Positions 1 to 12,690 are shown, counted from the stretch's first letter. The stretch is DNA of 64,000 nucleotides from Qingshengfaniella alkalisoli (GCF_007855645.1 NZ_CP042261.1:1096501-1160500), one strand, 5' to 3'. Translations and numbers: made by a program. Notes: generated from the letters alone by a model not told the origin.

Positions 1-126
1 AACGCGCGAGCGCGACAGAAGTGGCGCAACGCGCTCGCCCGCACGTCCGATCAGGCCTTCCCCGATTTCGACATCGTAGCTGCGGCTGCCAAGTTCTACG
101 CGGACCGTATCAATTTGATTGGACAT
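1..126 (-). CDS. aroB: 3-dehydroquinate synthase, N-terminal part (cut by window edge)
   Basis: Only the first 42 codons are inside the window. The translation begins [20 protein letters not shown] and continues with [11 protein letters not shown], which fits the N-terminal strand of AroB, the enzyme that converts DAHP to 3-dehydroquinate in the shikimate pathway. The ATG at 126-124 lies inside the end of aroK, overlapping it by 17 nt in another frame, so the two are translationally linked. An aroK-aroB order is usual in alphaproteobacteria. The catalytic part lies outside the window, so the call rests on this short N-terminus plus context. Confidence 0.85.
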   Translation of the reverse strand, partial: MSNQIDTVRVELGSRSYDVEIGEGLIGRAGERVAPLLSRSRV

Positions 127-673
127 GATTGTTCGCCTTCAAAACTTCGGGATGCTCGGCCAAGGTGTCGCGAACCTTCTTGGCCATGTCCTCCACCGAT
201 CTGTTGTGTTCCGCCCGAACATGTATAGGTGCCTGCGCATAGAATGGCGTGCGTACTTTCACCATATCGGCCAAAGTCTGATACGGGTCCGACGTCATCA
301 GCAAGGGGCGTGTCGTCCGATGACGCACCCGCGCCCATAGCAGGTCGAGCGGCGCGTCCAGCCAAAGCGCGGTAGCGTGGCTGCCGATCAGATCTCGATT
401 TCGTTCCTGAAGATACGCGCCGCCACCGGTGGACAGAACCATGGGTTTTGCGGACAGAAGGCGTTCGAGAACCTGCGTTTCTTTCTGCCGGAAGAACGGC
501 TCGCCATGATCGCGGAAAATTTCCGCAATAGTGCGGTTGGCAGCGCGTTCGATTTCATCGTCCTGATCTATGAACGGTACATTGAGCAGCCGGGCCAGCG
601 CCGTGCCCACCGCTGTTTTTCCCGCGCCCATCATGCCCACGAGCACCACGGTTTTCTTTAATTCATAAGCCAC
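110..673 (-). CDS. aroK: Shikimate kinase
   Basis: Cytoplasmic kinase that phosphorylates shikimate with ATP. The P-loop GMMGAGKT sits at about residues 13-20. The STGGGA shikimate-binding segment and the RPLL lid arginine follow, and the length (187 aa) is normal for the family. I chose the GTG at 673 because a GGAG ribosome-binding site lies 9 nt upstream and the protein then starts at the usual VAYELKK position. An in-frame ATG at 691 would add six residues behind a poorer site. The gene overlaps aroB by 17 nt and is divergent from the small gene at 788. Confidence 0.93.
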   Translation of the reverse strand: MAYELKKTVVLVGMMGAGKTAVGTALARLLNVPFIDQDDEIERAANRTIAEIFRDHGEPFFRQKETQVLERLLSAKPMVLSTGGGAYLQERNRDLIGSHATALWLDAPLDLLWARVRHRTTRPLLMTSDPYQTLADMVKVRTPFYAQAPIHVRAEHNRSVEDMAKKVRDTLAEHPEVLKANNHVQSN

Positions 674-787
674 GCAGGCCGAACTCCGCATATTCGTAAC
701 ATTTTGCCCTTCTATGGCGTGATCTTGCCGAAGTGACCAGTTATAATCCTGAAAAGCCGCGAGAGCAGGTTAAACACAGGCAGCCCA

Positions 788-922
788 ATGATCAGATTTC
801 TGAAGATTCTTCTTATCCTTATCGTCCTCGGATTCCTCGGCTTGTCGGGTTACGCCTATTTTGGCGATATCAGCCCGAACCAGTCGGAAACGCGAATTCC
901 GGTGGAGTTGGATGGCGAGTAG
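788..922 (+). CDS. 44-aa single-pass membrane protein
   Basis: A short open frame starts MIRFLKILLILIVLGFLGLS and ends PVELDGE. A basic N-terminus is followed by one strongly hydrophobic helix at about residues 5-23 and a short acidic tail, as in a type II or N-in anchored small membrane protein. It begins at an ATG 96 nt from the divergent aroK ORF, and its stop at 920-922 overlaps the next gene's ATG (912) by 11 nt, so the two are probably translationally coupled. No function is recognised. Coding potential is supported by the coupling and clean hydrophobic pattern rather than by a known family. Confidence 0.72.
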   Translation: MIRFLKILLILIVLGFLGLSGYAYFGDISPNQSETRIPVELDGE

Positions 923-2447
923 GTCCGGACTAGCCCTTTCTTCCGCTTTCGCGACGATTCTGGCGACGCAGGCAGTGGCGCAATCCGAGTCGGCACCACT
1001 GTCCGCAATTCCTTGGCTGTCGGAAAGCCTGGATCAGCCACAGCCGACGGCGGAGCCGCCAGCTACACCAGCCAAGCCCATAGGCAGGATCACCGTCCGA
1101 TCACTGGATGAAACGCTGCCCGACGCGTCCGGGTTGGAAAAGGCCGAAGCCTTTGGGCTGCCGCCCGATCTGTGGAGCGGATCGGACCCGGAGCGACTGG
1201 CGGAGTTGATCGCGACCATGCCCGCGCAGCAGTTGCCCGCGATGCAACGGTTGTTTCACACGCTGATGATTGCAGAAACGCGCGATCCGCCTGTCGGCGA
1301 CGGATCGCTCTTGCGGGCACGCGTGGATGCGCTGCTCGGAACCGCCGCGCTGGCCGACGCGCGAAGCTTGATCGAACGCACCGGCACCACCTCGCCGGAC
1401 ATGTTCCGCCGCTGGTTCGACATTGCGCTTCTGACCGGAACCGAAGATCGCGGTTGTGCGACACTGGACGCCAGCCCCGAATTGTCGCCCAGCTATGAGG
1501 CACGGGTATTCTGTCTGGCCCGCGTCGGGCGATGGACCACGGCGGCGCTAACGCTGGAAACGGCAACCGCGCTTGGCCGAATCGACATGCAGTCGCGCGA
1601 CTTGCTGGCGCGTTTTCTTGACCCCGAGTTGTTCGAGGGTGAACCCGACCTGCCCCTGCCTGAGCCTATAACACCGCTCGACTACCGCCTACTGGAAGGG
1701 ATCGGCGAGCGCGTTCCAACACAGGATTTGCCGCTGGCCTTCGCCCATTCAGATCTGCGTCACGTCATCGGCTGGAAGGCGCAGATTGTCGCAAGCGAAC
1801 GGCTGGTGCGCGACGGGGCGATCGACAGCAAAGACCTGTTGACTATCTATACGACGCGGCGACCCTCTGCCTCGGGAGGAGCCTGGGACCGCGTTGCCGC
1901 GATTCAGGCGCTGGACATCGCGATCAACGCGGGAGATACAAAATCCGTCGCACGGGCACTGACACATTGCGCGCCCTTGATGGAAGAAAACGGGCTAGAG
2001 GCTGCGCTTGCACATATGATGGCGCTCCGCTTGTCGCGGCTGGCTCTGGATGGCAGCGCGGCGCAAACCGCCTATGAACTGGCACTGGTCTCCAACTCTG
2101 GAGCGGCCTTCCTGCCGCCCGACGATTCGATCGAGATGCCACCGCACCTTCAGTTCGCATCAGCCGTTGCACTTGACAGGTTGTCCGAAGCTTCCCCGCC
2201 CGATAGCCGTAGCGCAATTCTCGCAGAAGTGCTGCTAAGCGGCGAGGTTCCGGTCGAAACCAAGGACATGATGCGGAACGGTCGCGTTGGTGAGGCGCTA
2301 CTTCTGGCCCTACATGATCTGGCAAGCGGAACCGAAACCGACCCCGATGATATCGCGCGGGCGTTGAATGTGCTGATTGCCGGAGGGCAGGAAACCGTAG
2401 CCCGCCATGCAGCACTGCAATTCATTCTTTTGGACCAGCGCGCATGA
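912..2447 (+). CDS. Exported alpha-helical protein of unknown function
   Basis: A 511-aa protein. From the ATG at 912 it starts with a clear Sec signal peptide (MASRSGLALSSAFATILATQ, then AVAQS as a likely cleavage site). An ATG at 861 would add a 17-aa charged lead and bury the signal, so it is rejected. The mature part is rich in Ala, Leu and Asp in helical blocks, similar to repeat scaffolds, but no motif is recognisable. It overlaps the upstream 44-aa gene by 11 nt and shares an ATGA overlap with xerD, so it belongs to that transcription unit. A periplasmic location is inferred from the signal peptide. Function unknown. Confidence 0.8.
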   Translation: MASRSGLALSSAFATILATQAVAQSESAPLSAIPWLSESLDQPQPTAEPPATPAKPIGRITVRSLDETLPDASGLEKAEAFGLPPDLWSGSDPERLAELIATMPAQQLPAMQRLFHTLMIAETRDPPVGDGSLLRARVDALLGTAALADARSLIERTGTTSPDMFRRWFDIALLTGTEDRGCATLDASPELSPSYEARVFCLARVGRWTTAALTLETATALGRIDMQSRDLLARFLDPELFEGEPDLPLPEPITPLDYRLLEGIGERVPTQDLPLAFAHSDLRHVIGWKAQIVASERLVRDGAIDSKDLLTIYTTRRPSASGGAWDRVAAIQALDIAINAGDTKSVARALTHCAPLMEENGLEAALAHMMALRLSRLALDGSAAQTAYELALVSNSGAAFLPPDDSIEMPPHLQFASAVALDRLSEASPPDSRSAILAEVLLSGEVPVETKDMMRNGRVGEALLLALHDLASGTETDPDDIARALNVLIAGGQETVARHAALQFILLDQRA

Positions 2448-3370
2448 GCACCCGATGGATCAGCGGCTTTCTGGAGGCGCAGGCCGCCGAACTGGACGCC
2501 GCACGCAATACCTTGCTGGCCTATGGGCGTGACCTGAAAGACTTCGACGAATGGCTGGCCCGCCATAATATCGGCATGGACACTGCCATGCGCGCAGATG
2601 TCGAAGCCTATCTGGAATGGTGCAACGCGCAGGGGCTGGCCCGCGCAACGCGTGCGCGGCGACTGGCCTCGATCCGGCAACTCTATCGCTTCGCCTTCGA
2701 GGAAGGGTTTCGTGCCGACAATCCCGCGATTCAGATCAAGGGACCGGGCAAAACCAAGCGGCTACCCAAGACACTCGGCGTAGACGAAATTTCCGCGATG
2801 CTGGAACAGGCCGGATCGTCCGGACGAAATGCAACCGAAAAGATGCGCAACAGTTGCATGATGGAGGTGCTTTACGCCACCGGTCTGCGGGTCAGCGAAC
2901 TGGTTACCCTGCCCGTCGCGGCAGCACGCGGTGACCCGCAGGTTCTCTATGTGCGCGGCAAGGGCGGCAAGGAGCGCCTGGTGCCTCTGTCTCGGCCCGC
3001 GCGCGCGGCCTTGGCCGCTTGGCTGCAACATCGAGACGCGCTGGAAGACATCGCCCTGCGCGAAAAGGGCAAGCCGCGTTCGCCCTATCTGTTTCCTAGT
3101 TGGTCCAAAGCCGGTCATATCACACGACAGAATTTCTTTATCACGATCAAGCGGATCGCGCTGGATGCAGGCATCAACCCTGACAAGGTCACGCCCCATA
3201 CGTTGCGTCATGCTTTTGCCACGCATCTTTTGGAAAACGGCGCGGACCTGCGCGCAATTCAATTACTTCTGGGGCATTCCGACCTGTCTACGACGGAAAT
3301 TTACACCCATGTAATCGAGGCGCGGCTGAAGGAGTTGGTACTGGAACATCACCCGATGGCAAAGGACTAG
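2444..3370 (+). CDS. xerD: Site-specific tyrosine recombinase XerD
   Basis: Tyrosine recombinase of 308 aa, expected to act with XerC at the dif site to resolve chromosome dimers. The N-terminal SAM-like core-binding domain (about 1-95) is followed by the catalytic domain with the family residues visible: the arginine of TGLRVSELV, the lysine of [10 protein letters not shown], the [10 protein letters not shown] box and the [14 protein letters not shown] segment carrying the nucleophilic tyrosine. The start codon overlaps the stop of the exported-protein gene (ATGA). Length and motifs match XerD rather than an integrative-element integrase, and no att-like repeats flank it. Confidence 0.93.
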   Translation: MSTRWISGFLEAQAAELDAARNTLLAYGRDLKDFDEWLARHNIGMDTAMRADVEAYLEWCNAQGLARATRARRLASIRQLYRFAFEEGFRADNPAIQIKGPGKTKRLPKTLGVDEISAMLEQAGSSGRNATEKMRNSCMMEVLYATGLRVSELVTLPVAAARGDPQVLYVRGKGGKERLVPLSRPARAALAAWLQHRDALEDIALREKGKPRSPYLFPSWSKAGHITRQNFFITIKRIALDAGINPDKVTPHTLRHAFATHLLENGADLRAIQLLLGHSDLSTTEIYTHVIEARLKELVLEHHPMAKD

Positions 3371-3408
3371 GTCTTTCCAAGTCGCCCGATGCGCCCTATG
3401 TGAGCCGC

Positions 3409-4776
3409 ATGACAAAGACATTGCATATCATCGGGGCCGGAATGGCCGGGTCGGAAGCGGCATGGCAGGCGGCAAACGCTGGCGTGCCCGTGGTGCTGCA
3501 CGAAATGCGCCCAAAGGTCGAAACCTTCGCGCACAAGACCGGTAATTTCGCGGAAATGGTATGTTCCAATTCCTTCCGTTCCGATGATGACGAGCAGAAC
3601 GCCGTCGGGTTGCTGCATTGGGAAATGCGTCAGGCGGGTGGCCTGGTCATCTCCATGGCCGACCAACATGCCCTGCCAGCGGGTGGTGCCTTGGCAGTTG
3701 ATCGCGAACCTTTCGCCGAAGCGATCACGGCAAAGCTGCGTGCGCATCCGCTGATCACGGTGTCCGACGATGAGATCACCGCCCTGCCGCCTGCGGATCA
3801 GCCTACGATCATCGCCACCGGCCCACTGACCTCGGGCGCGCTTGCCGAAGCAATCCGGGCGGAAACAGGGGAAGAAGCGCTGGCCTTTTTCGATGCCATC
3901 GCGCCCATCGTCTACGCCGAAAGCATTGACATGTCGAAAGCGTGGTTCCAGTCGCGCTATGACAAGGGCGAGACGGAAGAAGAACGCAAGGCCTATCTCA
4001 ACTGCCCGATGGACAAGGCGACCTATGAAGCCTTCATCGACGCGCTGATCGAATCCGACAAGACCGAATTCCACGAAGGCGAAACCGCCAAGTATTTCGA
4101 CGGATGTCTGCCCATTGAGGTCATGGCGGAACGCGGCCGGGAAACCCTGCGCTTCGGCCCCATGAAACCCGTTGGTCTGACGAACCCGCATGAGCCCGAC
4201 GTGAAACCCTATGCTGTTGTACAATTGCGCCGCGATAACGCCCTTGGCACGCTGTTCAACATCGTAGGCTTCCAGACCAAGATGAAGTACGGCGCTCAGG
4301 CCGATATCCTGCGCATGATCCCGGGGCTGGAAGAGGCGCGCTTTGCCCGGCTGGGCGGCATTCATCGCAACACCTTCCTGAACTCGCCCACCCTGCTCGA
4401 TGGCCAGATGCGACTACGGTCTAAACCGCATATCCGCTTTGCCGGGCAGATCACGGGTGTGGAAGGCTATGTCGAAAGCTGTTCCATGGGCCTGCTGGCC
4501 GCACGTCTCGCGGTTGCGGAACTGACAGGGCGTGACTTGCCACCTGTGCCGTCGGACACTGCCATCGGCGCGCTGGTGACGCATATCACCGGCGGTGCTG
4601 ACGCCAAGACCTTCCAGCCGATGAACGTCAATTTCGGCCTGTTCCCACCGATCGACGCCAAGGGCGGACGCCGTGGACGAAAAGAACGCTACAAGGCCTA
4701 TACTGACCGGGCGAAGGTATCCTGGGCCGGATGGCTGGAACATTTCGACGCCGCTGAAAAACCGGAAACCGTTTGA
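3409..4776 (+). CDS. trmFO: Folate-dependent tRNA (uracil-54-C5)-methyltransferase TrmFO
   Basis: Flavoprotein of 455 aa that makes m5U54 in the T-loop of tRNA, taking the methyl carbon from methylenetetrahydrofolate. The dinucleotide-binding motif [16 protein letters not shown] opens the protein. The conserved CSNSFRSDD segment, the [13 protein letters not shown] region and the C-terminal [10 protein letters not shown] block are all present. I start at the ATG at 3409; an in-frame GTG at 3400 would add only MSR. It follows xerD by 38 nt. Confidence 0.95.
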   Translation: MTKTLHIIGAGMAGSEAAWQAANAGVPVVLHEMRPKVETFAHKTGNFAEMVCSNSFRSDDDEQNAVGLLHWEMRQAGGLVISMADQHALPAGGALAVDREPFAEAITAKLRAHPLITVSDDEITALPPADQPTIIATGPLTSGALAEAIRAETGEEALAFFDAIAPIVYAESIDMSKAWFQSRYDKGETEEERKAYLNCPMDKATYEAFIDALIESDKTEFHEGETAKYFDGCLPIEVMAERGRETLRFGPMKPVGLTNPHEPDVKPYAVVQLRRDNALGTLFNIVGFQTKMKYGAQADILRMIPGLEEARFARLGGIHRNTFLNSPTLLDGQMRLRSKPHIRFAGQITGVEGYVESCSMGLLAARLAVAELTGRDLPPVPSDTAIGALVTHITGGADAKTFQPMNVNFGLFPPIDAKGGRRGRKERYKAYTDRAKVSWAGWLEHFDAAEKPETV

Positions 4777-4822
4777 ATGCCGGGGCTTGTGCCGCGCTAA
4801 CCCGCGCAACATATATCTAGCC

Positions 4823-5047
4823 ATGCTGTATTTGCTTGCCCTTCTTCTGCCTCCGCTGGCGATCATGCTCGCCGGTCGCATCTTCATCGGCCTGATCGTT
4901 CTGGTGATCTGGATTCCCGCCCTATTTTTCTCGGGCGGGCTGACGCATCCCATGTTCATCATCCTCGCATGGTTCCTGATCCATCAATCGGCCACGAACC
5001 GCCGCGCTGACCGTTTCATGCGGGACATGACCCGCGAACGGGACTGA
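4823..5047 (+). CDS. Small two-helix membrane protein, possibly Pmp3/YqaE-like
   Basis: A 74-aa protein starting MLYLLALLLPPLAIMLAGR and containing two hydrophobic segments (about 2-22 and 24-55), then a basic soluble tail ending MRDMTRERD. The LLPPLAIMLAGR stretch resembles the N-terminus of the Pmp3/YqaE stress membrane proteins, but the rest diverges, so the assignment is tentative. The open frame extends upstream into trmFO; the ATG at 4823 is chosen because it starts exactly at the hydrophobic helix. It sits 3 nt ahead of gluQ. Confidence 0.6.
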   Translation: MLYLLALLLPPLAIMLAGRIFIGLIVLVIWIPALFFSGGLTHPMFIILAWFLIHQSATNRRADRFMRDMTRERD

Positions 5048-5050
5048 TCA

Positions 5051-5932
5051 GTGGTCAGGACGCGGTTTGCGCCATCGCCCACCGGCCCGTTGCATCTGGG
5101 ACATGCCTACTCGGCGCTTCTGAATTTCGACGCGGCTAGACGATATTCCGGTGAGTTTCTTCTAAGACTCGAAGACATCGATCAAAGTCGCGCGCGGCCT
5201 GAATGGGAACGGCTGATCCATGACGATCTGCGATGGCTCGGGCTGGAATGGCCTGAGCCGGTAATGGTGCAATCACAACGTTTGCCAGTCTACCGCGCGG
5301 CGCTGTCTCGACTGTGGGATACGGGGCTGCTCTATATCTGTACCTGCAAGCGGCGCGATATCGAGGCCGCATTGTCAGCTCCACAGGAAGGCGCACCGTT
5401 GCACGGACCCGACGGGTTGATCTATCCCGGAACCTGTCGCCACAGGATGGATACACCACGCCCGCCTGCCCCAATGCCAGAGGAGGCCGTTCTACGGCTG
5501 GACATGGCGAAAGCGCTGGATCGCATCCCCGCCAAACGGCTGATATTTGACGAGACGGGCGCGCCCCATGCCGGAGACGCCGAACTCGACCGCGACACGC
5601 TAATCAAGCGGGTCGGCGACTTCATCCTTGCGCGCGCAGGCATGGGAACCTCCTATCACCTGTCGGTCGTGATAGACGATGCCGAGCAACAGATCACCGA
5701 TGTGATCCGGGGCGAAGACCTGTTCGACGCCACGGCGATTCACGTTGTGTTGCAGGCGCTGCTCGACCTGCCCACCCCGCGATACCACCACCACCATCTT
5801 ATCCGCGACGAAACCGGCAAGCGACTGGCAAAGCGCGACGACGCACGTGCGATCCGGCTGTACCGCCAAGACGGCGCGACGCCCAAGCAGATCAGACAGA
5901 TGGTCGGGCTGTCTACACCATCGGCTTCATGA
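5051..5932 (+). CDS. gluQ: Glutamyl-Q tRNA(Asp) synthetase
   Basis: A 293-aa truncated glutamyl-tRNA synthetase paralogue that attaches glutamate to queuosine at the wobble position of tRNA-Asp. Visible signatures are FAPSPTGPLHLGHA (class I HIGH motif), a zinc-binding cluster formed by YICTCKRRD and YPGTCRHR, and the KMSKS equivalent GKRLAKRD near residue 256. The anticodon-binding domain of full GluRS is absent, as expected for YadB/GluQ. The start is a GTG at 5051. The 3' end overlaps the convergent hisI by 20 nt. Confidence 0.92.
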   Translation: MVRTRFAPSPTGPLHLGHAYSALLNFDAARRYSGEFLLRLEDIDQSRARPEWERLIHDDLRWLGLEWPEPVMVQSQRLPVYRAALSRLWDTGLLYICTCKRRDIEAALSAPQEGAPLHGPDGLIYPGTCRHRMDTPRPPAPMPEEAVLRLDMAKALDRIPAKRLIFDETGAPHAGDAELDRDTLIKRVGDFILARAGMGTSYHLSVVIDDAEQQITDVIRGEDLFDATAIHVVLQALLDLPTPRYHHHHLIRDETGKRLAKRDDARAIRLYRQDGATPKQIRQMVGLSTPSAS

Positions 5933-6272
5933 TCTCGGTTTCGCCTTCCGCATTCACCGAAGTGAAGAAACAGCTTCTACGGTTCGTGTGGCATGCGGGT
6001 CCGGTTTGATCCACGAGCACCAGAAGGCAGTCGCGGTCACAATCCACGCGCATCTCGACCAGTGTCTGAACATGCCCGCTGGTTTCGCCCTTGACCCAAA
6101 ATTTTTGCCGCGAACGCGACCAATAGGTCACTTTTCCGCCGTCGAGCGTCTTTTTCACGGCGTCCGCATTCATCCACGCGACCATAAGTACCTCATGGCT
6201 GGAATGATCCTGTGTCACGACGGGGATAAGTCCGTTGGCATCGTATTTCAGGCTGCTCGGATCGAAAGCCAT
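5913..6272 (-). CDS. hisI: Phosphoribosyl-AMP cyclohydrolase
   Basis: A 119-aa single-domain HisI that opens the adenine ring of PR-AMP in histidine synthesis. Metal ligands appear in CDRDC and in the PACHTNRRSCFF box. The chosen ATG (6272) begins MAFDPSSLKY; the longer reading frame to 6362 runs into the promoter of the divergent scaffold gene and is not supported. It is a stand-alone gene here, unlike the HisIE fusions of enteric bacteria. Its last 20 nt overlap the 3' end of gluQ on the opposite strand. Confidence 0.94.
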   Translation of the reverse strand: MAFDPSSLKYDANGLIPVVTQDHSSHEVLMVAWMNADAVKKTLDGGKVTYWSRSRQKFWVKGETSGHVQTLVEMRVDCDRDCLLVLVDQTGPACHTNRRSCFFTSVNAEGETEIMKPMV

Positions 6273-6339
6273 GTCGGGTCCTTTGCTTTGACAAACACGA
6301 CGCCTATGTAGGAGACTCGACCGAGAAGGGAAAGCCACC

Positions 6340-6789
6340 ATGCCGGAAGCGGATCTGATCAAGCTCTATTCCAAGAAGATCCTGGCGCTTGCCACGAGTA
6401 TCCCGCATCAGGGGCATCTGGACACGCCGGACGGATCGGCCAGCAAACGCGCGCCGCTTTGCGGGTCGGTGGTATCGGTCGATATCGGCGTTGAGGACGG
6501 GCGCATCACCCAGTTTGCCCAAGACGTAAAGGCCTGTGCGCTGGGACAGGCGACCGCCGCTGTCGTAGGCACCCATGTGATCGGGCGAAGCCGGGCCGAA
6601 GTTCAGACCGCGCGCGACCAACTCGCCGCTATGCTAAAGGAAGGTGGCCCGACCCCCGACGCGCCCTTCGAGGATCTGGAAGTCATGCTTCCCGCGCGGG
6701 ACTATGGCAACCGCCATGGGTCTATCCTGCTGAGCCTCGACGCGACGCTGGCCGCACTGGACGACGCCGCCCGTCGTGCCTGCGCCTGA
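6340..6789 (+). CDS. IscU/NifU-N-type Fe-S scaffold-like protein lacking the third cysteine
   Basis: A 149-aa protein of the IscU/NifU N-terminal fold, which assembles Fe-S clusters in the cytoplasm. Two of the three cluster cysteines are visible, C41 in RAPLCGS and C66 in VKACALG. Where IscU has HCSIL this protein reads HGSIL (G127), so the third ligand is a glycine. This might be a lineage-specific variant of the family rather than a mutation. A GAGAAGGG ribosome-binding site precedes the ATG. The gene is divergent from hisI and stands alone, with no isc or suf neighbours. Confidence 0.82.
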   Translation: MPEADLIKLYSKKILALATSIPHQGHLDTPDGSASKRAPLCGSVVSVDIGVEDGRITQFAQDVKACALGQATAAVVGTHVIGRSRAEVQTARDQLAAMLKEGGPTPDAPFEDLEVMLPARDYGNRHGSILLSLDATLAALDDAARRACA

Positions 6790-6805
6790 CGCCCTTAGAC
6801 TGAAC

Positions 6806-6842
6806 AGAAAAAGCGCCGCCTCCGGGACAGTGGAGACGGCGC
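6806..6842 (-). terminator. Rho-independent terminator after the 40-aa gene
   Basis: An inverted repeat, GCGCCGCCTCC at 6813-6823 and GGAGACGGCGC at 6832-6842, has one mismatch and an 8-nt loop. On the minus strand it is followed by TTTTT, so it ends transcription coming from the 40-aa gene at 6924-7046. On the plus strand there is no T-run, so it is a poorer terminator for the scaffold gene. Confidence 0.8.
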
Positions 6843-6923
6843 AGTGAAGGCGATCGCCCCTCGCGCGAAAGGCAGGTGGAACCATGGGGACATGGCCGCG
6901 CGATGGCGCAAATCGCAGGCAGA

Positions 6924-7046
6924 TCAGAACAGAATGGGCAGGTGGAACAAGAACAAGAAAGCCAGCATCAACGCGCTTGCACCAAGCAAATCCTGCCACA
7001 GATCGCGTGACGTGCGCTGAAATACATCCTTAAGATCGTTCAACAT
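6924..7046 (-). CDS. 40-aa single-pass membrane peptide under a putative LexA-controlled promoter
   Basis: The frame starts MLNDLKDVFQRTSRDLWQDL and ends in a hydrophobic helix (about residues 21-40) closing with HLPILF. The N-terminal half is charged and helical, so the product looks like a tail-anchored inner-membrane peptide. A GAGGGAG ribosome-binding site lies 8 nt upstream of the ATG, and a rho-independent terminator lies about 80 nt beyond the stop, giving a complete monocistronic unit. Its promoter carries two GAAC-N7-GAAC type boxes (7066-7115). No family is recognised. Caulobacter SidA, an SOS-induced short membrane division inhibitor, is an architectural parallel only; sequence similarity is not claimed. 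Confidence 0.75.
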   Translation of the reverse strand: MLNDLKDVFQRTSRDLWQDLLGASALMLAFLFLFHLPILF

Positions 7047-7065
7047 TGTCGTCTCCCTCGCCGTT

Positions 7066-7115
7066 GTTCTTGTTATGTTCTGATTCGCGATTCGCGTAAA
7101 GAACTTTTTAAGAAC
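7066..7115 (-). promoter_or_regulatory. Promoter with two LexA-type boxes
   Basis: Plus-strand GTTC-N7-GTTC at 7066-7080 and GAAC-N7-GAAC at 7101-7115, with an additional GAAC at 7122-7125. Both match the direct-repeat SOS box known from Rhodobacter-type alphaproteobacteria. Read on the minus strand, TTTACG and CATAAC separated by 17 nt make a plausible -35/-10 pair. One box abuts the -35 and the other covers the -10, as expected for repression. The target is the 40-aa gene; recG ends 19 nt beyond the upstream box. Confidence 0.65.
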
Positions 7116-7133
7116 ATTTGTGAACGAAGCAGA

Positions 7134-11344
<4,211 letters not shown>

Positions 11345-11401
11345 TCACTCCAGCTTCGTGTCTGGAGTGATATTTCGCGGGCGCCCAAACGTCCAGTATG
11401 A

Positions 11402-12115
11402 TCAGGCACGCAGGGCTATGGGTTCCATCTGGCTGACAGTATCCGGATCACGCAGGACATAGCCGCGCCCCCAAACGGTCTCGATATAGCTTTCGCCACC
11501 CGTGGCCTGCGCCAGCTTCTTGCGAAGTTTGCAGATGAAGACGTCGATTATCTTCAGCTCCGGCTCGTCCATGCCGCCATAAAGATGGTTGAGGAACATC
11601 TCCTTGGTCAGGGTCGTACCCTTGCGCAGGGAAAGAAGCTCCAGCATCTGGTACTCCTTCCCGGTCAGATGCACTGGCCCATTGTCAGTCTCAACGGTTT
11701 TCGCGTCTAGGTTGACTGAAATCAGCCCCGTATGGATCACGGCCTGCGAATGTCCTTTCGAGCGACGGATGATCGCATGAATACGCGCTACCAGTTCTTC
11801 GCGGTGGAACGGCTTGGTCAGATAATCATCCGCCCCCTGCCCGAAACCACGAATTATACTGTCCGTGTCGTCGGTGCCCGAAAGGATCAGTACCGGCGTT
11901 TCAATCTTGCCAAGCCGCAACTTGCGAAGCACATCATGCCCCGTCATATCCGGAAGACCCAGATCTAGCAGGATGATATCGTAATCGTAGAGCTTCGCCA
12001 GCTCGATACCTTCTTCTCCCGTATCCGTGCAGAATACGTTCAGATCGGCATGGCTAAGCATCATCTCTATGCTCTTAGATGTTGTCGGATCGTCCTCGAC
12101 CAGCAATACGCGCAT
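11402..12115 (-). CDS. ctrA: Cell-cycle response regulator CtrA
   Basis: A 237-aa OmpR-type regulator. The receiver domain (1-120) holds the phosphoacceptor aspartate in [15 protein letters not shown], and the winged-helix DNA-binding domain shows [17 protein letters not shown] and [11 protein letters not shown]. These segments are diagnostic for CtrA, the alphaproteobacterial master regulator. In Rhodobacterales it mainly governs motility and gene-transfer-agent genes and is often non-essential. The start is [10 protein letters not shown] at 12115; an in-frame ATG 21 nt further upstream gives no better fit. A near-consensus CtrA box lies about 50 nt upstream, suggesting autoregulation. Confidence 0.95.
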   Translation of the reverse strand: MRVLLVEDDPTTSKSIEMMLSHADLNVFCTDTGEEGIELAKLYDYDIILLDLGLPDMTGHDVLRKLRLGKIETPVLILSGTDDTDSIIRGFGQGADDYLTKPFHREELVARIHAIIRRSKGHSQAVIHTGLISVNLDAKTVETDNGPVHLTGKEYQMLELLSLRKGTTLTKEMFLNHLYGGMDEPELKIIDVFICKLRKKLAQATGGESYIETVWGRGYVLRDPDTVSQMEPIALRA

Positions 12116-12521
12116 CAATGTTCTCCACTTGTCCACGACCTAGCGTGACGTTGGACAAGTTTAGTTAATCATAGGTTAGTAAATCAACTCAAAGTTGTTC
12201 TTGGTGACCTTTGGGGCTATTGTCTCCCCGCACTATGGGATTATTGATACGAAGTTAGGGCTGTCGCCACGTTCTGCACTAGATAAACGAAGGATCGCCT
12301 CACGGTCGAAGCCGTCGAATCCAATGCGCTGCGGACCACGCATATCGAATTTGTCGCACCTTCGATCAGTTCCACCGTTCTGAGCAACAGACCCGCTCAT
12401 TGACTCGGCGTGATACTGTCAATCGCCTCAGCATCGTCATGAGCGCATATTGTGCACACACGGATGAATTGTAGCAGAAAACCACGGCTGCTGTAGCTTG
12501 TTCAAACACATGAAGCGATTG
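12116..12521. other. ctrA promoter and leader region, no gene
   Basis: This 406-bp gap lies between ctrA and the tRNA-Ser gene, both on the minus strand. It is more AT-rich near ctrA and holds the CtrA-like box at 12165-12179. The open frames crossing it show no protein-like composition. It presumably carries the ctrA promoters and, at its distal end, the trailer of the tRNA transcript. Confidence 0.6.
12165..12179 (-). promoter_or_regulatory. Putative CtrA-binding site upstream of ctrA
   Basis: Plus strand TTAATCATAGGTTAG: TTAA, a 7-nt spacer, then TTAG, one base off the CtrA consensus TTAA-N7-TTAA. It is about 50 nt upstream of the ctrA start, within AT-rich sequence, which is a position compatible with autoregulation as in Caulobacter. 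Confidence 0.5.
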
Positions 12522-12611
12522 TGGCGGAGAGACAGGGATTCGAACCCTGGAGACGGTTTCCCGCCTACACACTTTCCAGGCGTGCGCCTTCGACCACTCG
12601 GCCACCTCTCC
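12522..12611 (-). tRNA. tRNA-Ser (anticodon GGA)
   Basis: A 90-nt class II tRNA with encoded 3' CCA. The acceptor pairs GGAGAGG with TCTCTCC (one G-U), the D-arm reads GGCCGAGTGGTC, the anticodon loop CTGGAAA gives GGA, a long variable arm (AGGCGGGAAACCGTCT region) follows, and the T-loop is GTTCGAATC. It decodes UCC and UCU. The gene lies between mscS and ctrA on the same strand. Confidence 0.97.
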
Positions 12612-12690
12612 GTGAGGGCTGACGTATACTCACCGCGGCGCGGGTTGCAAGACCTTGCAAGAAAAATTCCGACGCAGCCTGCCCGTTCCG

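Noticed and set aside
2444-3370. XerD as an integrase of a genomic island
   Set aside because: Length, motifs and operon position fit the chromosomal XerD; no flanking repeats, tRNA or phage genes are present.
3367-4365. Minus-strand ORF of 332 codons opposite trmFO
   Set aside because: Antisense shadow; no start signal or motif.
12366-12605. Minus-strand ORF beginning [13 protein letters not shown]
   Set aside because: It is the translation of the tRNA-Ser gene, a well-known false ORF pattern.
12645-12662. Short tandem TTGCAAGA repeat beside tRNA-Ser
   Set aside because: Only two imperfect copies, too short to interpret; could be chance.
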